A stretch of DNA of 64,000 bases from Cristatella mucedo (taxonomy: Eukaryota > Bryozoa > Phylactolaemata > Cristatellidae). The position numbers and the translations under genes were made by a program. The stretch is from positions 7,454,501-7,518,500 of the forward strand of contig WPIO01000007.1 of the NCBI GenBank assembly GCA_009760855.2. The letters are read 5' to 3'. Every line of letters begins with the position of its first letter. Position 1 is the first letter of the stretch. Under the pieces are notes generated by a model. That model worked only from the letters and a program-made list of their open reading frames with translations. It was not told the DNA's origin and ran no database searches. Below, piece by piece: positions 1 through 11,159 of this stretch.

Positions 1-79
1 ATTTCGTAAAGCTTGGACGTTATCTCGGCAATCGCAATACAAAGGCAGGGCCAGCCGCTGCGTGGCCACCGACGGATTC

Positions 80-270
80 ACCACCCACAATGAGTAAATA
101 AATAAATCCTAGCTGATTAAACAGCCTCTTTTTGTATAGCGACAGAAGAGCCTTTATGGCTATCACCACTGCTTGCAGTGGCGATAAAGAATCGCCCACC
201 ACAGGAATAGAACACACGACCTCGGGACAGAGGTCGTGAAAGCAACCGCCTTACCTAACAATCACTTCCG
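80..270 (-). repeat. SINE A copy 1 (tRNA-derived SINE), degraded
   Basis: Read on the minus strand, this shares with five other places in the window (about 6510, 31141, 41553, 43452 and 53612) a tRNA-like head, a middle block resembling 'CTTTATTGCCACTGCAAGC', and a tail resembling 'AGGCTGTTTAATCAGCTAGG'. In this copy the B-box (GGTTCGAATCC in better copies) is damaged. The tail runs into an (ATTT)-type stretch near 88-110. It is non-coding and was presumably mobilised by a LINE. Confidence 0.8.
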
Positions 271-384
271 GACCACGGATCCCGGCTGGTCGTTGCAGGT
301 TTCCGGCGGTCCGTCCGCCGATCGTGTCCGGACGTGCCGCCGGTGGCCGCCACTAGGAACCGATCGTAACCCCGGACGGTTACC

Positions 385-870
385 AGCTTTCGTCTATGCC
401 GCGCGTGGATAGAGACCGTTAGCCACGAGCTGATCCACTGCCGGCCGATGCTGCAAGTGAGGCCGCCTAACGGGAGCTCTTCCGGCCAGCCCGCTCAAGA
501 GCATGTCGCAGGACGCTCTATCCCGCTTGCCAGTGGTCCGTCTCTTAAGGTGGATCTGACAATAGACAACGGTGCTAATGCGGTAATCGTCGATAAGATG
601 GTGCCATTCGATGGCGGTGAGGATGACCTGGTGGCGGCGGCCCTGAACCAAGTCGATAAGTATGTGGTCACAGCCCGGCCTTTCCTGACCGCTGGCTAAC
701 GATCGATGGTGGCGAAGCCCTTCGTGGTCGGGGCACTCGGCTACTGACTACACAATGAAGCTTGCCTGGTGGACCTCGGCATTCCATGCGAGGCGGCATT
801 GCGGGCCGGCTGTGAGGTAGCACCAGCAACTCCAGCAGGACAGGGCACCGCCGGCTAATGTATATTTGCA
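385..870 (+). pseudogene. Relic of an R2-like (restriction-endonuclease type) non-LTR retrotransposon, 3' end of the ORF
   Basis: One plus frame carries, in order, a degraded zinc knuckle (LCRAWIETVSHELIHC, matching the usual C-x2-C-x7-H-x4-C layout except that the second Cys is Trp), a spacer, and a segment VDLTIDNGANAVIVD..VPFDG..DDLVAAA...VDKY. That order and the PD/D...D..VPF spacing are those of the restriction-like endonuclease domain at the C terminus of R2/NeSL/CRE-type elements. The frame stops at 697-699. A FVVGALG-like motif, typical of the same domain, follows in another frame near 722-745 and is then broken by a stop. Such elements cut target DNA with this domain and prime reverse transcription at the nick. 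Nothing upstream (reverse transcriptase) is recognisable, so this is a 5'-truncated, frameshifted dead copy. The assignment rests on motif order, not on a search. Confidence 0.65.
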
Positions 871-1020
871 CGTTCCATTTTTTTGAATAAACCTCATACG
901 AACTGACGCAGAACACCAGAACACGGAATCTTCATAAATATATCGGAAAATTCAGTGTAGATTTGTCAGAAAATTGCAAGAAAAAGGTGTTCTTTCAGTC
1001 AGCATGTGTGTGAGCGCTCG

Positions 1021-1035
1021 CGTGTGTGTGTGTGC

Positions 1036-1122
<87 letters not shown>
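1021..1122. repeat. (TG)n microsatellite
   Basis: About 100 bp of nearly pure TG repeat with a CG-interrupted left end. The open frames reading Cys-Val or His-Thr across it are repeat artefacts. Confidence 0.97.
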
Positions 1123-1123
<1 letters not shown>

Positions 1124-4100
1124 ACGCTCGAGCGCTCGCGAGTTCTCGCCAGTACAGGGTGCGTACAGCATTGTGAGAACAAACTGTATTTATTTTCCTG
1201 CTCTTTTTTTGGGATCGGAAGACACCGGGAGTCTGTCTGTTTATTATATTCATCCTGCTGTTTTTCGCAATTGTAGCTTCTCCCCTAATTTGAAAAGGCA
1301 GAGCTGTCGAAGGTCGTCTGCCATAATTGTGAGATCTGAGATAGTTGATCAGAAGAGACGAACAATCCTTGCAACCTCTGGTTTATCTGGCTACTGATTC
1401 AGAGGCGGAGCCAGGGGACAGGGCAGTGACCTGGACCGCCTCCTATTCAAATGCACCCAGCTGTCACCGACGACAAAGTTGTCTTACTTCCACACGATGA
1501 GCAACAGTCTAATTCGTGTCAAATAAAAATATGAGTGTGCGCGTCAGTTTTTCGCTAATTATTGTCCTGTCCCCTTTGTGAATAAATAGCAGGCGGGTCT
1601 TTTCTAGTATGATCAATCTTGAGGGTCTTATCCAACGCTAAGCAAGAATCCTGTCTCCAACTCTGAAGCACTCTCCTCACAACTGGTTTTTGAGTACGAG
1701 TACGCTCCAAAAAATTTCTGCTAAGCATTGAATAGGATGAATGTACAAAATAAATTCAAGGACGAGAACAGCCACGAAGTAAATCACTATGCACCGACTT
1801 TGGTGAAATGAGCCTAACATACAAAACGAGCGGCTTCCATCAAAGTCTCCGTGACTTTTATTCAACTCTATTTAATATTCTCCTGCCCATAACTTCTGCT
1901 ATAATAAAAAAGTAAAAATAGTAAATATAGAAAATAGTAAAAAAACATCCTGCAAGCAAGCAAGGTTCAGAATACCTGATGTAAGCAATTGAGATCGGCA
2001 TGCCAGGCTGCTAGATCATTATTTCTTAGTTATTAATATTAGTCATTAGATCATTAGTCTAATCAACTCTTATTCATTCGCATGCAAGTTAGTTCCAGTT
2101 GTTCAGCTGTAGAATTACAGCAGGCTATTTGCTGCATCGAAGAGCCGACTGTACGTTCTATTTGAAGGGAAAGCGACTGATGCAGGCTCCCGTGTTTGTA
2201 GCATCTGAGAATGAGCCCAAACCCCCATGAGATCAACTAATTAGGCTAAACGGCTACAAAGTATTTATGAACAACAGATTATTACCTACCTTTCTTATGG
2301 TTTCCTACGCTTGCTTATAGTTTGCACTTGAATTATGACGTCAGTTTTACCTGCCTTTGACTTTGTGGCTGTTTTAAAGTGCTGTAGCCCTGATTAGACC
2401 ATAAGTTGACCGGTTTAATAAGCACCATCAACGCTACTGCTTATTAAAAGGCTGAAGCCATTGTTAGGCCGTACACTGAATAGCAGTCTTGTTTCAAGCC
2501 AATAGAAGGTTATTTTTGAGCATATGCAGACCGACAATCAGTTCGAATCTGTTAACAATATATGCATACCGATTTCGCTTTCTTGTTCTCGTACTTCACT
2601 CTCTCTATGCATACTAATAAATTTATACTACCACGTTAATAGTGGATCGCTGAATGATGATAGAAAAAATGCAGCCTTATTCGTTTTCTTTAGTTCGGGC
2701 ATGCTGTAGCCGTTAAGTGCGTCGCGTTCTTCAAATTCCTAGCCTCACTGAAGACCACTCATGTTGCTCATGTCGGGTTCAATCTTCAGCGGCAAAACGA
2801 ACCGTTTGTAATGTTTTAGTCTGGACGCATGGAATGGACACCCAACTGCCGTCTTTTGATCAAGAACCGGTGAATGCACGCCAGCTGCTCAAATGACAGA
2901 TACCAATAGCAGTTCCACTAACTTGGGTGAGCTGATGAGCAATGGCAGTTGGTCGTCGTACGGTCAGTTGAACGCAGTCATCGGCTGCCGTCGTCTGATT
3001 GGGTCGTCACTTCGCAGTACCGTGGCTAGCTTAAGACGAAAACTGTATGCTTTTATTTATGTGCGCCGCACAGGTAAATTCAAGTGTGTTTGATTTGTGC
3101 ACACAGCTGCATGTGATCATAGGCCAACTAGAGCGATTACTTGCATTTATTAATCAAGCTAGGGACTTCTTAACTTGAAGCCCGCACTCACAAAGGCAGT
3201 GGGATCCAAGAATATCTTTGTGTGCATATGTATTTGCGTAAAAAAGCGGTTGTAAATGCATTGGTATCTACAACAGCTTTTATTGTCACAAGCTTTAAGC
3301 ATTCGTTGTACATGTAACCTGGTCAGGGTAGCGTATCGACATTGGCAGCTGATCGCAAACTAATGTTTGCCTTCTAGGTATCAGGTCACGGACCTTTCAC
3401 GCTTTATGGTATCTCAAACGTAGCATTGATTCCACCGTATTCCTCTTAGCAAGTGCTAACCTGGCTAAAGCACATTAAGAACTTTCGCTTCTCAATTTTT
3501 TATGCAGTGCTTCGACCTCGATCTAGCACTTGTGTTTAAGTAAGGCAATCTTTACAGAACTGCCTGCTGGTCAGGCCCGCTTTGACAGGTCAATCAGGGC
3601 TGCCTAAACGCGGCTTCTCACTTGAAGCTACGTTCTAGAAAGACAAGCATCGTCGTTTGCTGGCTCCGCTGTTCAGTTAAAGTGCTAAGTCCTCACACAA
3701 CTACTATCAAGACTCGTGGAAATCATCGCTGCCCTTTCGGGCTGTGCTCTTTGTTAGGCCACCTTCTCATTTTAAGAAAACGTATATCAAAGACCTCGTT
3801 CCTTGGCATCACATTCTTCACATTCCTCCACTCTCTCCAGACTTAATGATTATGCACTACAATGGCTACCTCAGGATCTTGAGTACGTTTACGTTTGTCT
3901 CTCGACTGTACTACTTAAATCTCCTGCTAAAAGACCAGCCAGAGCGCCATAGAACCCTTGCGACGAGTCCTAAATGGGAGCGGCAAATTTGCATTGAAAC
4001 ACAAAGAATTAAACTCGTCCCTACCACTATAGCAGTTCGGCGCCACGTAAACCAAAGCGCGTAGCCTGACCTGCCGCTGCCAGCTTCCTCGGCTTTGATC

Positions 4101-4389
4101 CGCAATGTTCAGGGCAGAAATGATACTGCACTGTCCGTCACTCAAAGCTCGCTGCAGCGGCAGTCTCTCAAAGTGATGCTACAATAGTAGTCTCTCGAAG
4201 TGCTGCCGCAACGTCAACTTTCCTGCTCTCCGAACCTGATAAATGAGCTATTCCCCACCACACCTCTCCCCCCCCCCCCGCTTTCATCTGAAGAATGTTG
4301 GTGACAGATGCTTCTGCTTAATCCTTTTGAATTGATCCAGTCTTTCTCCCGACTCTATAACTGCTATGTCCCGGCCGCTGTTCGCAGCA
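1123..4389. other. Unassigned AT-rich intergenic or intronic sequence
   Basis: No frame longer than about 106 codons and none with a recognisable domain. The short motif GGCGGAGCCAGG near 1402 resembles a string near 48287 and is probably repeat-derived. Around 3070-3118 a 50-bp stretch (CAGGTAAATTCA...ACAGCTGCATGT) recurs in similar form at 33289-33335, so at least that part is a dispersed repeat. A C10 tract lies near 4270. Confidence 0.5.
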
Positions 4390-4780
4390 ATTTGTTTGTA
4401 TCCAGTCGTTTGCAATTCTCCACTGTCCTGGTAGTTTTATCTGTGCAACAATACGCCTGCAATTGATATAAAGCTCTGCAGCTCGGCTGGTCTGTTGTGA
4501 ACATGGAAACTGCCACATTACACGGGAGCACACCAACCTGCGCTGGCTCCTCAACATGCAGCCTATTGATTTCAGAGGCCTCTCACTCACTTTTAGTTTT
4601 CTTCTTTCTCTCGCTTCAAGCTAAATACCGAAACACTCCTCTTCACCTCAAGGCTTCACACGGCCTCGCCCACTCTCTTGACTGTTCGTATTCAGCTGCA
4701 CCTCTAACCAACCTCACCATCTTTGGACAACGCTGCTACTGCTGGTGTGCTTCCAAAGCTATCGAGGCTTAGTGAATAGA
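4390..4780 (+). pseudogene. LINE family A fragment (C-terminal reverse-transcriptase region), highly decayed
   Basis: The plus strand around 4440-4600 reads in broken frames as GNCHIT...LRWLLN.QPIDFRGLSLTFSF. This lines up with the conserved C-terminal block of the LINE copies at 60950-61060 (CHIT..LPADLY.LPVKQRIDFKVLSLTFRS). It has many stops and is strongly diverged. It is one of the oldest-looking copies in the window. Confidence 0.55.
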
Positions 4781-5635
4781 AACGTATCACATTTTAGGTA
4801 GTGTGTGTGTACAAGTATCTAAGTGCTTACACTCAAGCCTTTTGAATCTGGCTGCCATTTCGTCTTTCTAATCAAATGGTGGAAGCAACAGACCGAGCTC
4901 GACTAGGGCGAGTAGACTCTTACATCTTGTACAGGAGTCGAACGCTGTCCATCAATGCCGGTACCATAATGTCCAGCCTTTTCTATTCTATTCTGGCACA
5001 CCTGCAAAAGTCGTACCTTGTGATATTCTTTGAAAGTTAGTCGCCTTCCTAGCAAGGTAATTGTGCACGGTCTCACCATTTCCACAGCGAGCGCACCTCA
5101 TTAGGATTCTTACTGGCTCTCCGGTGCTAAGTAGGCCGCGCTACCCTTATCCAATGTAAGCAGAACTGCAACAAAAATGGTCATCATCCAACGCAGGTGC
5201 AGCTACGGTACTATCGAAGTACATCTGGAACAGTTGGAATAACTCGGCGGCCACTGCGAAGGTAGCTACAAGCTCGACCAGCTATCCGTGATAAACCTAT
5301 CTTTACTGAGGTTCTTACGTACGTTGTAGGAGAAAATTCATCTGAGAGTAGCACTAAGTCCGAAACTAACACTCAGTTCCGTCGTGAAGGAAAAGCATAC
5401 GCTGCGTAACTTCACCACATATGAGATAGAATCTATATGTTTGGCTGAAATACGTGTTTTACTGTACCGTTGCGTTAAAGGTTTCCTTTCAGCGTCACGT
5501 GTAGCTATTTAAGCTAACTTTCACTCGCGAGTTGCATTTTGTTGAACTCAGCATTCAAATCCTCGTGGCAGACTTTAGTTTGTTATGCAAGCAATCTGAA
5601 AAGGGTTAATCCTCCAGCAAATACCATAACTAATG
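4781..5635. other. Unassigned sequence
   Basis: I see no gene, RNA or repeat that I can support here. The frames are short and unremarkable. Confidence 0.4.
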
Positions 5636-5684
5636 TATAGCGCCTAGAGAGAGATTGAGTTCTCTGAGGGCGCTTTATCAAGTG

Positions 5685-5718
<34 letters not shown>

Positions 5719-5720
5719 AC
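5636..5720 (+). repeat. LINE family A 3' terminus with (ATT)n tail
   Basis: The sequence GCGCCTAGAGAGAGATTGAG, then TTCTCTGAGGGCGCTTTATC and (ATT)n, is the terminal signature shared by all family A copies. It probably represents the 3' untranslated end recognised by the element's reverse transcriptase. Only the terminal ~50 bp plus tail is present, so the copy is extremely 5'-truncated. Confidence 0.85.
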
Positions 5721-6390
5721 TACCAACTTAATTTGCGCGACGGCGTTTCTCTTCAGGTGAGCTTCAATTCGCTGAAGCTGTTGGTCGTTCTCGGCTTTCT
5801 TTGGAAGCAGAAAGTGCTGGCAATACAGACAAGAGATAAGCATTCTCGAGAATACAGAAGTTCTAAGAAGAATTAGGAAGCGGTTTTCGCCGCGACTCAA
5901 AACCTTTCCAGTGGTACTTCGATTGAAATGACCGAACCTCGAATACCTTCCCGCGTATAACGAGCTTGACTCATTGCGCCTGAGACTTAAGGATTACAGC
6001 CCCTTGCGACGGTTCCACCCAGATCGAGATGTGCGCTGCTCCGTGTGTGGAAAATAAAGACGAGGGAGAAAGAGGAGCTAGCGCTAAAAAAACGCGTTTG
6101 TGAAAGGGTGGCGAGGCAAACGAAGCGAATTTCGGCCTGCCCGCTGGGGATAAAAGCAAGCCCTGAGCACTGTATTTTACATGCGAACACTGCAGGAAAA
6201 CTCTAGAAGGTAAAATGATCCATAGCTGCTTGTTAAGGTAAATCGCTTGCACAGTATTAAGTAGTGTCAAATCTAATTTTCTTGATTTACATTATTATCG
6301 GCGCGGCGCGTATGTATGCAAACTAGTCCAAAAAAGAAAAGAGAGCCGTGAAATTAGTAACTCCAAGAATTCGGTGGGAATCAGCTGGCT

Positions 6391-6394
6391 ACTC

Positions 6395-6431
<37 letters not shown>

Positions 6432-6495
6432 GATTTGATAAAAACGTCCTCAGAGACCTCAATCTCTTTCTAGGTGCTTTACTACCACATTTGCA
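6391..6495 (-). repeat. LINE family A 3' terminus with (AAT)n, minus orientation
   Basis: It begins with (AAT)n, then the reverse complement of the family A terminal signature (CTCAATCTCTTTCTAGGTGC). It is a short 5'-truncated insertion opposite in direction to the copy at 5636. Confidence 0.85.
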
Positions 6496-6509
6496 TTGTG
6501 GACGCTTGT

Positions 6510-6655
6510 ATGGTTAACGGATTCGACAGCCTCATTTTTTAGCGACAGAGAAGCCTTGGCGGCTATTACATGAACTGCAGTGGAAAGTAAAGGATCGCAT
6601 ACTTCAGGGCTCGAACTCATGAATTTGGTGGTTAAGAGTGAGATTCAGAAGATCA
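6510..6655 (-). repeat. SINE A copy 2
   Basis: It matches the other SINE A copies through the tail (GACAGCCTCATTTTTTAGCG on the plus strand), middle block and B-box region (GGGCTCGAACTCATGA). It lies directly beside a LINE A terminus. Confidence 0.8.
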
Positions 6656-6734
6656 TGTATTGTGGCGAATTTACCCAAGGAGCTGAACAAGACAAATAAA
6701 TTGGCTTAAAACATTTTATTTGCAATGCTTTCCG

Positions 6735-7015
6735 AACAATTTAAAGGCTGAAAACTAAGATCAACGTGTTAAGGCACTCATAAATAACTATGCTGAATTA
6801 GGCTATACACTGACCGTCGAAGTACATATCTTTGATACTTTTCTTGACTAATTGAAGGAAAACACACGGCAGCTAACTTTGACCAGCATGACGAACTCTT
6901 TCTGCTGGATATGCGTAACTATAAAGGTCATTAAAAAGGAAGTCTCACGAAAACATGATGGGGACAATACTTGGGGGTCATTTCGAGGAGTTTACTTGCA
7001 CTATAGCGTACATAT
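6735..7015 (+). pseudogene. Element X copy 1: relic of a mobile-element protein with a 'GERFHQDI'-type region
   Basis: The frame INNYAELGYTLTVEVHIF followed by DTFLD.LKEN lines up with the better copy at 53000-53230 (INSYAK...LSIDVDILDAYLENVKEN). Downstream a second frame gives DELFLLDMRNY, where the other copy has DELGERF.KDIRDFE. I recognise the pattern (K.HFL.SHL..F..N.G..S.E.GERFHQDI) as part of a widespread, mostly uncharacterised protein of invertebrate mobile elements. No name is assigned with confidence. Frameshifts and a stop mean it is inactive. Confidence 0.6.
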
Positions 7016-7669
7016 AGATGATCTGGTAATTTATAAATCCCTTTCAGTGATTATTTTGTATGAATTCAGAGTAATTATATGTTTGTTTCTATTCTTTTGC
7101 AAGTGCGTGTGAACCGCAAGAAGTGAATTTGTCATTTTGTTCATCGAAACGGGTTAATTTCAAGGTTCTACATGCTCTGGCCACGAAAGCAAAGTATTTA
7201 GGAATCATTGCCATTTTCTAAACTTCTTAGGCATAAGCCATTAGGAAGGAACACTTATTGGCCAGAGTAAAAGTCGGGTCACATGAAGTAATCACGGTAC
7301 TGACGCCTGATCGTCAGTACAAGCTTAGGCTTAGACGTTGTATATGTGTATACGTTTCGTACTGAAAGTCTCTGATTCTCGACTTGGTATTGGCAATTTC
7401 GAACCACTGCGTCTCTACAGGTCGCATCTGATTTTTAATGTGGTGCATGCACGAGTACATTGCAAGTACCAGCCACTAACCACTTGTACTCATCAGCTGT
7501 AATTGGAGGGTATCTGCTGTGCGAACATGTTTGTTGCGTTTTGCCGGTGCGAAACTCTCACAAGATCGCTAAGCCAGTGTCTTTGACTCGGCCGAGTAGA
7601 ATTTCACATGACCAATGCGACATCTACTCTGCAGACTGTAAAATGTGTCGATTGCCTCCATTCCTTCAG
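7016..7669. other. Presumed intron or 5' flank of gene A; nothing else recognised
   Basis: There is no convincing exon. The sequence ends in a pyrimidine-rich run leading into the acceptor at 7668-7669. Confidence 0.4.
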
Positions 7670-7912
7670 GTGAAAAACATCTTGTAGTGATATATGCAGT
7701 CAGCGGCACCATGGCATTGGTCGTCGTTGCGGTTGGTATCTACCTGATCATGCACTTCTGCTGCCATCGAGGCAGGTGTGCAAATGCCAACCGAAGGGGT
7801 CGGTCAGCTGAGAACCGTGAAAGGCAACCCCGACGTCGCCGTCGCCACAGAACTGATCGTTTGCCACCCGAGGTGACGCCATTGAGGTCACTCACCGAGA
7901 GACCAAGAACTC
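7670..7912 (+). CDS. Gene A, internal exon: transmembrane segment plus basic juxtamembrane region of a single-pass membrane protein
   Basis: The open frame is bracketed by a good acceptor (pyrimidine-rich ...CCATTCCTTCAG, AG at 7668-7669) and a textbook donor (GTAAGTAC starting at 7913). Both junctions are phase 1, so the exon is symmetric and encodes about 81 residues. After EKHLV comes a hydrophobic helix (IYAVSGTMALVVVAVGIYLI) and then MHFCCHRGRC and a run of Arg-rich sequence (QPRRRRRHR). By the positive-inside rule this puts the N-terminal side outside and the following exons in the cytoplasm. The juxtamembrane cysteines are plausible palmitoylation sites (inference). I do not recognise the family. 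The same phase and layout occur at 37285-37473, suggesting a related gene. The extracellular exons are not identified in this window. Confidence 0.55.
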
Positions 7913-8067
7913 GTAAGTACTGAGACCTACTGAAAAACCGCAATGAACAGACCCACGAACTTCCATGATTCGGTTTCCTGTAGCACTGTGCAGTGGACAG
8001 ACAAATCCTTGACAATGCGGTCGGGCGGTGGTGGTGGACTATGACATTCTGTGCTGTATCCTCAATT

Positions 8068-8260
8068 TAATAATGATAATGATAACAATAATAAATTTGA
8101 TATATCACCCTAAGAGAACTCAATCTCATTCTAGGCACTTCACATTTGATGCAAAGGAAGCACGATCGAATGAATGGCTAGTGGTAGCATGGTCAATGAC
8201 AACAAGCATAACATGGTTAGGGGTGGCATGCTCAGGGTATGTAAGAGACACTCACTTTTC
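8068..8260 (-). repeat. LINE family A 3' end, minus orientation
   Basis: Degenerate AAT/AAC tail, then the terminal signature (GAGAACTCAATCTCATTCTA) and about 110 bp of the 3' untranslated region (GGTTAGGGGTGGCATGC...), shared with the copies at 10706 and 24130. It sits 155 bp downstream of the gene A transmembrane exon, in the presumed intron. Confidence 0.85.
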
Positions 8261-8292
8261 ATATTAATTATAAACAAGTATGTAGTACACAT

Positions 8293-8366
8293 TTTTGCCG
8301 CGTTGCTAGATAGCTCATTCATTTGATAAAGCGCTGATGTTGTTTTCGATCCCCGGCCCGAACACA
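8293..8366 (+). repeat. tRNA-like SINE head, degraded
   Basis: It contains an A-box-like stretch (TAGCTCATTCATTTGATAAAG) and a B-box-like stretch (TTTTCGATCCCCG) at tRNA spacing. It does not fold into a full tRNA with paired acceptor arms that I can see, so it is called a tRNA-derived repeat rather than a tRNA gene. It belongs to neither SINE A nor SINE B with certainty. Confidence 0.4.
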
Positions 8367-9327
8367 GCAACTGGTTAATCAGATCTTCGCATTTATCAGG
8401 AGTCAATCGTGCATGCAACAACACCATAGGCATAAGCAACCGGATGTCATTCCGATTGTACCATCTATGACAATTTTACCAGCACATATATTAGGTGCGT
8501 CAAGTAACGAGTCGTGCAATGACAAGTACTAGACTTCCCCTTCCCCCAGCACGATATCTAGCAGACCCGTGACACATATTGAGCATACTTCTTTTGTATT
8601 GCCTTGCAAGTCACTGTGCCGTACATGGGCAGGTGCTCGTGTGAGATTAGGAGAGGACTGGGTAAGAGATACCATTCACTTCATCGATCTCTAATTGTTT
8701 GAATCCTTAAAAGTTTCAGTGCCTCCTATCTCCCGTGTGACATACCCTCTTCACCTCTAGCGAACCCACTTTAGTTCGAAAGCTGCATTACAGTGCAAGG
8801 TAATAGCCGAATGACAGCCATTCGGAGAAGTGTACACTTCATTAAATGAGTACGCCGACAGCCACACGACAAATGACTCGTATTTGCATGAACTTCCCAT
8901 GACGCTCGATTATCTTTGCGTGCCTCGCCGTATCTCCTTAGAATACCCATCTGACAGCACACCCCCGTGTGAATTTCAACTCAGCACTACATTACTATTT
9001 TCTTCTAAAAAAAAGCACATACTGATGGCAAGCTGCTAAAAAAGCTCGCGACTCGACTTTTCATTTGTCTGATCAATTTTTTCTAGAATTGGCGAACGTT
9101 AAGGTTAGCACACCTGCTTCGGATTGACAGCCTCTGGGCTTGTTGCAAAGAGACCACTGGCCTCTTACCCCTGGGGTCCACCTAGAAGACATGCATAAGG
9201 TGGGCGGTTGGCCTTGTTCGCCTCTCCTATTTTCATCTATCCTGTCCACCTCACCAGAGCCAGCCAGCTCGTGAAATCCAGCCCTACGACACCAGCGCCA
9301 CTGGATCTTTCACAATCCTCTACGACT
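8367..9327. other. Unassigned intronic sequence
   Basis: No coding or repeat signature that I can support. Confidence 0.4.
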
Positions 9328-9425
9328 ATATAATAATAACAAGAATAATATTAATAATAGTGCACGTGATAAAGCGCCCACAGGAACGCAATCTCTTCTT
9401 TGGCTCTTGGACGCATCGTATTGCC
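9328..9425 (-). repeat. LINE family A 3' terminus, minus orientation, diverged
   Basis: An interrupted AAT tail is followed by GATAAAGCGCCCACAGGAAC and CAATCTCTTCTTTGG, the reverse complement of the family A end. Only about 60 bp of element remains. Confidence 0.75.
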
Positions 9426-10027
9426 TACCAGGTTGAGGCGTCACGCCTCCATCCGTAATTGGATGATAGCAAGCTGCTTACGTCTTAGCTGCTGCCGCCT
9501 TTGAAAAAAATCCTTTCGTGCGTTTTACGACGTAACTGGCGCCAGAGGTAGCCACACCACTTTTCTAGGAACGAATCAGTCCGCCAACGGCCGCAATTTC
9601 TCAACGGAAAACGTGGAGCTCTGGCTCCATGGGGATACATTCGTCGAGGCATCGGGCCGCGATACTAGCATGGCGCTGGCAACGCTTGACCACTCCATCC
9701 ACAACTACTGCCACGTCGACGAACGCGCCATTCGTGACCGCCGCCCACTGCCGAAACTGGTTTGTATTCCGGCAATAGGTCGCTTCTGCGTCCGCTCCCT
9801 TGTGCTTGGGCTCCTTCAGGCGGCCTGCATGCTCGTGCTTGGCGCTCCAGCAGGCGCTCCGGCTAGTAATTAAGCTCCAGCTCTGGCTGAGTCCACCAAT
9901 CGGCTTCGTGCTAGCTCTGGAGTTCAGTGCTGAGCTCTTCTGAGGGAGCAGGCTGCCAGAGGACCACTGGAGATTCTCCGGGATTTCCTAAGTCTTAAGA
10001 AAGGCCGCTATTTATCGGCATGACTAG
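9426..10027 (+). other. Unassigned stretch containing an 86-codon open frame (9613-9873)
   Basis: The frame is moderately GC-rich and ends in a hydrophobic stretch (LVLGLLQAACMLVLGAPAG). There is no domain I recognise, and no clear acceptor or start context. It may be chance in GC-richer sequence or a decayed element. Confidence 0.25.
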
Positions 10028-10052
10028 CAGAGAGAAAGAGAGAGAGAGAGAG

Positions 10053-10085
<33 letters not shown>
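10028..10085. repeat. (GA)n microsatellite
   Basis: Interrupted GA repeat with GGGG breaks. Confidence 0.95.
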
Positions 10086-10087
<2 letters not shown>

Positions 10088-10535
10088 TGGTTCAGCTGAG
10101 TTCATATCTGTCGGAAGCATATCGGGACGGATGGTACAAGGGCCTGCCGGGATGAAAGGGCGTCAGTGAAAATGGAGGTTCGTCGTAAGATCCGTTGAGC
10201 CGACGCCAATGAAGAATGCGCCGGCTTTGTGGGAAAGTAGCTGGAGACATTAGTTTCCATTTTCGGGCTGTTCAGGACTTTCCTGCAGATAAAAGCAGTC
10301 TATGGCACCACTGAAAGCGTCAATCATTGTTGAACTTGGCCCACCACATTCCAAGATGACTGTATCGAACGTTATGGCAATAACTCGAGCTCACTACCTG
10401 TGGACTCGCTTCGCTGAGTTACAGTATAATTACACATCTATTGCACTTCACCCCCGGAAGTGCTGATCGCCATCTGGCTCCGTGACGGGGTAAAGGACGG
10501 ACAGACTTTCTCGTCTTAATTAATAGAGATCATGT

Positions 10536-10705
10536 CGCTGCACTAGTTTGGCCAAGCGGTCAAGGTGCTCAACCCGACTGTGGTCAAGGTTATTGTATCC
10601 GATGACCGAGGCCATGGGCTCGAGCCCCGTAACGTATGTTAAGCTCTTGAAAAGAAATTAAGAGTGCTACACGAATGAATTGTATTTTTTATCTTATATT
10701 TAATG
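10536..10705 (+). repeat. SINE B copy 1: tRNA-derived head joined to a LINE A-like 3' tail
   Basis: The head shows an A-box (TTTGGCCAAGCGGTCAAGG) and a B-box (GGGCTCGAGCCCC) separated as in a tRNA with a long variable arm (Leu/Ser type). The body that follows ends in GAGTGCTACACGAATGAATT, which resembles the copy at 27355-27510 and the end of LINE family A (GGGCGCTTTATCAAGTGTATT). Sharing a 3' end with a LINE is the known way SINEs borrow a reverse transcriptase. RNA polymerase III transcription from the internal boxes is inferred. Confidence 0.75.
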
Positions 10706-11150
10706 ATAATAAAAAATTCATATAGCTTCCTCAGAGAACCTAATCACTTTCTAGGCACTTTAAATATGCTGTAAAGCAAGCATGATCAAATGGCTAGTGG
10801 TGACCTGAACGGTGTCAACAAGCACAGCGCGGTTAGAATACCATACAAAGTATAGGCATATCAATATGATTAGTGGCAGCATGCAGTGTCAGCCCGCATG
10901 AGCACACAACGGACGATTCGCAATGACCCGCTAAATGCTGCGATGAACAGATGCGCTTGTAGCTTCTTTTAACTGCCATCAAGTCAGAAGATGTCACGAC
11001 ATCAGCCGGGAAAGAGTTCCAGGCTTAGGGAGCGAACGAACCAAAAGCAGTGCTTCCAAAGAATTTGAGACTCATACTAGTTATAGGTAAAGGATTTGAT
11101 TCAGAAAAGTGGATGGCACGATGCCTATCTTGGTGGGGGGAGTAGTTCTG
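10706..11150 (-). pseudogene. LINE family A, 3' portion, minus orientation
   Basis: From a degenerate AAT tail it runs through the 3' untranslated region and into the end of the coding region: on the minus strand the YAPKAWNSLP-type block lies around 11000-11050. It stops where a plus-strand family A copy begins (11160), so the two fragments lie back to back. Confidence 0.85.
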
Positions 11151-11159
11151 ATAAGCAAC

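Noticed and set aside
952-1397. Cys-Val and His-Thr repeat proteins
   Set aside because: Translations of the TG/CA microsatellite. The same applies to the frames over 18514-18632, 24178-24288, 32553-32662, 33219-33287, 44534-44682, 51319-51480, 53504-53611 and 55749-55837.
2893-3093. Possible extracellular exon of gene A ending in ACAG|GTAAAT (phase 1)
   Set aside because: The donor region is part of a short repeat also present at 33289, and the frame has no receptor-like domain.
10536-10640. Functional tRNA gene (Leu/Ser-like boxes)
   Set aside because: No clean acceptor stem or terminator directly after it. It is followed by a LINE-like tail shared with another copy, so it is a SINE head. 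The same reasoning applies to 8293, 27355, 33435, 35165 and the SINE A copies.
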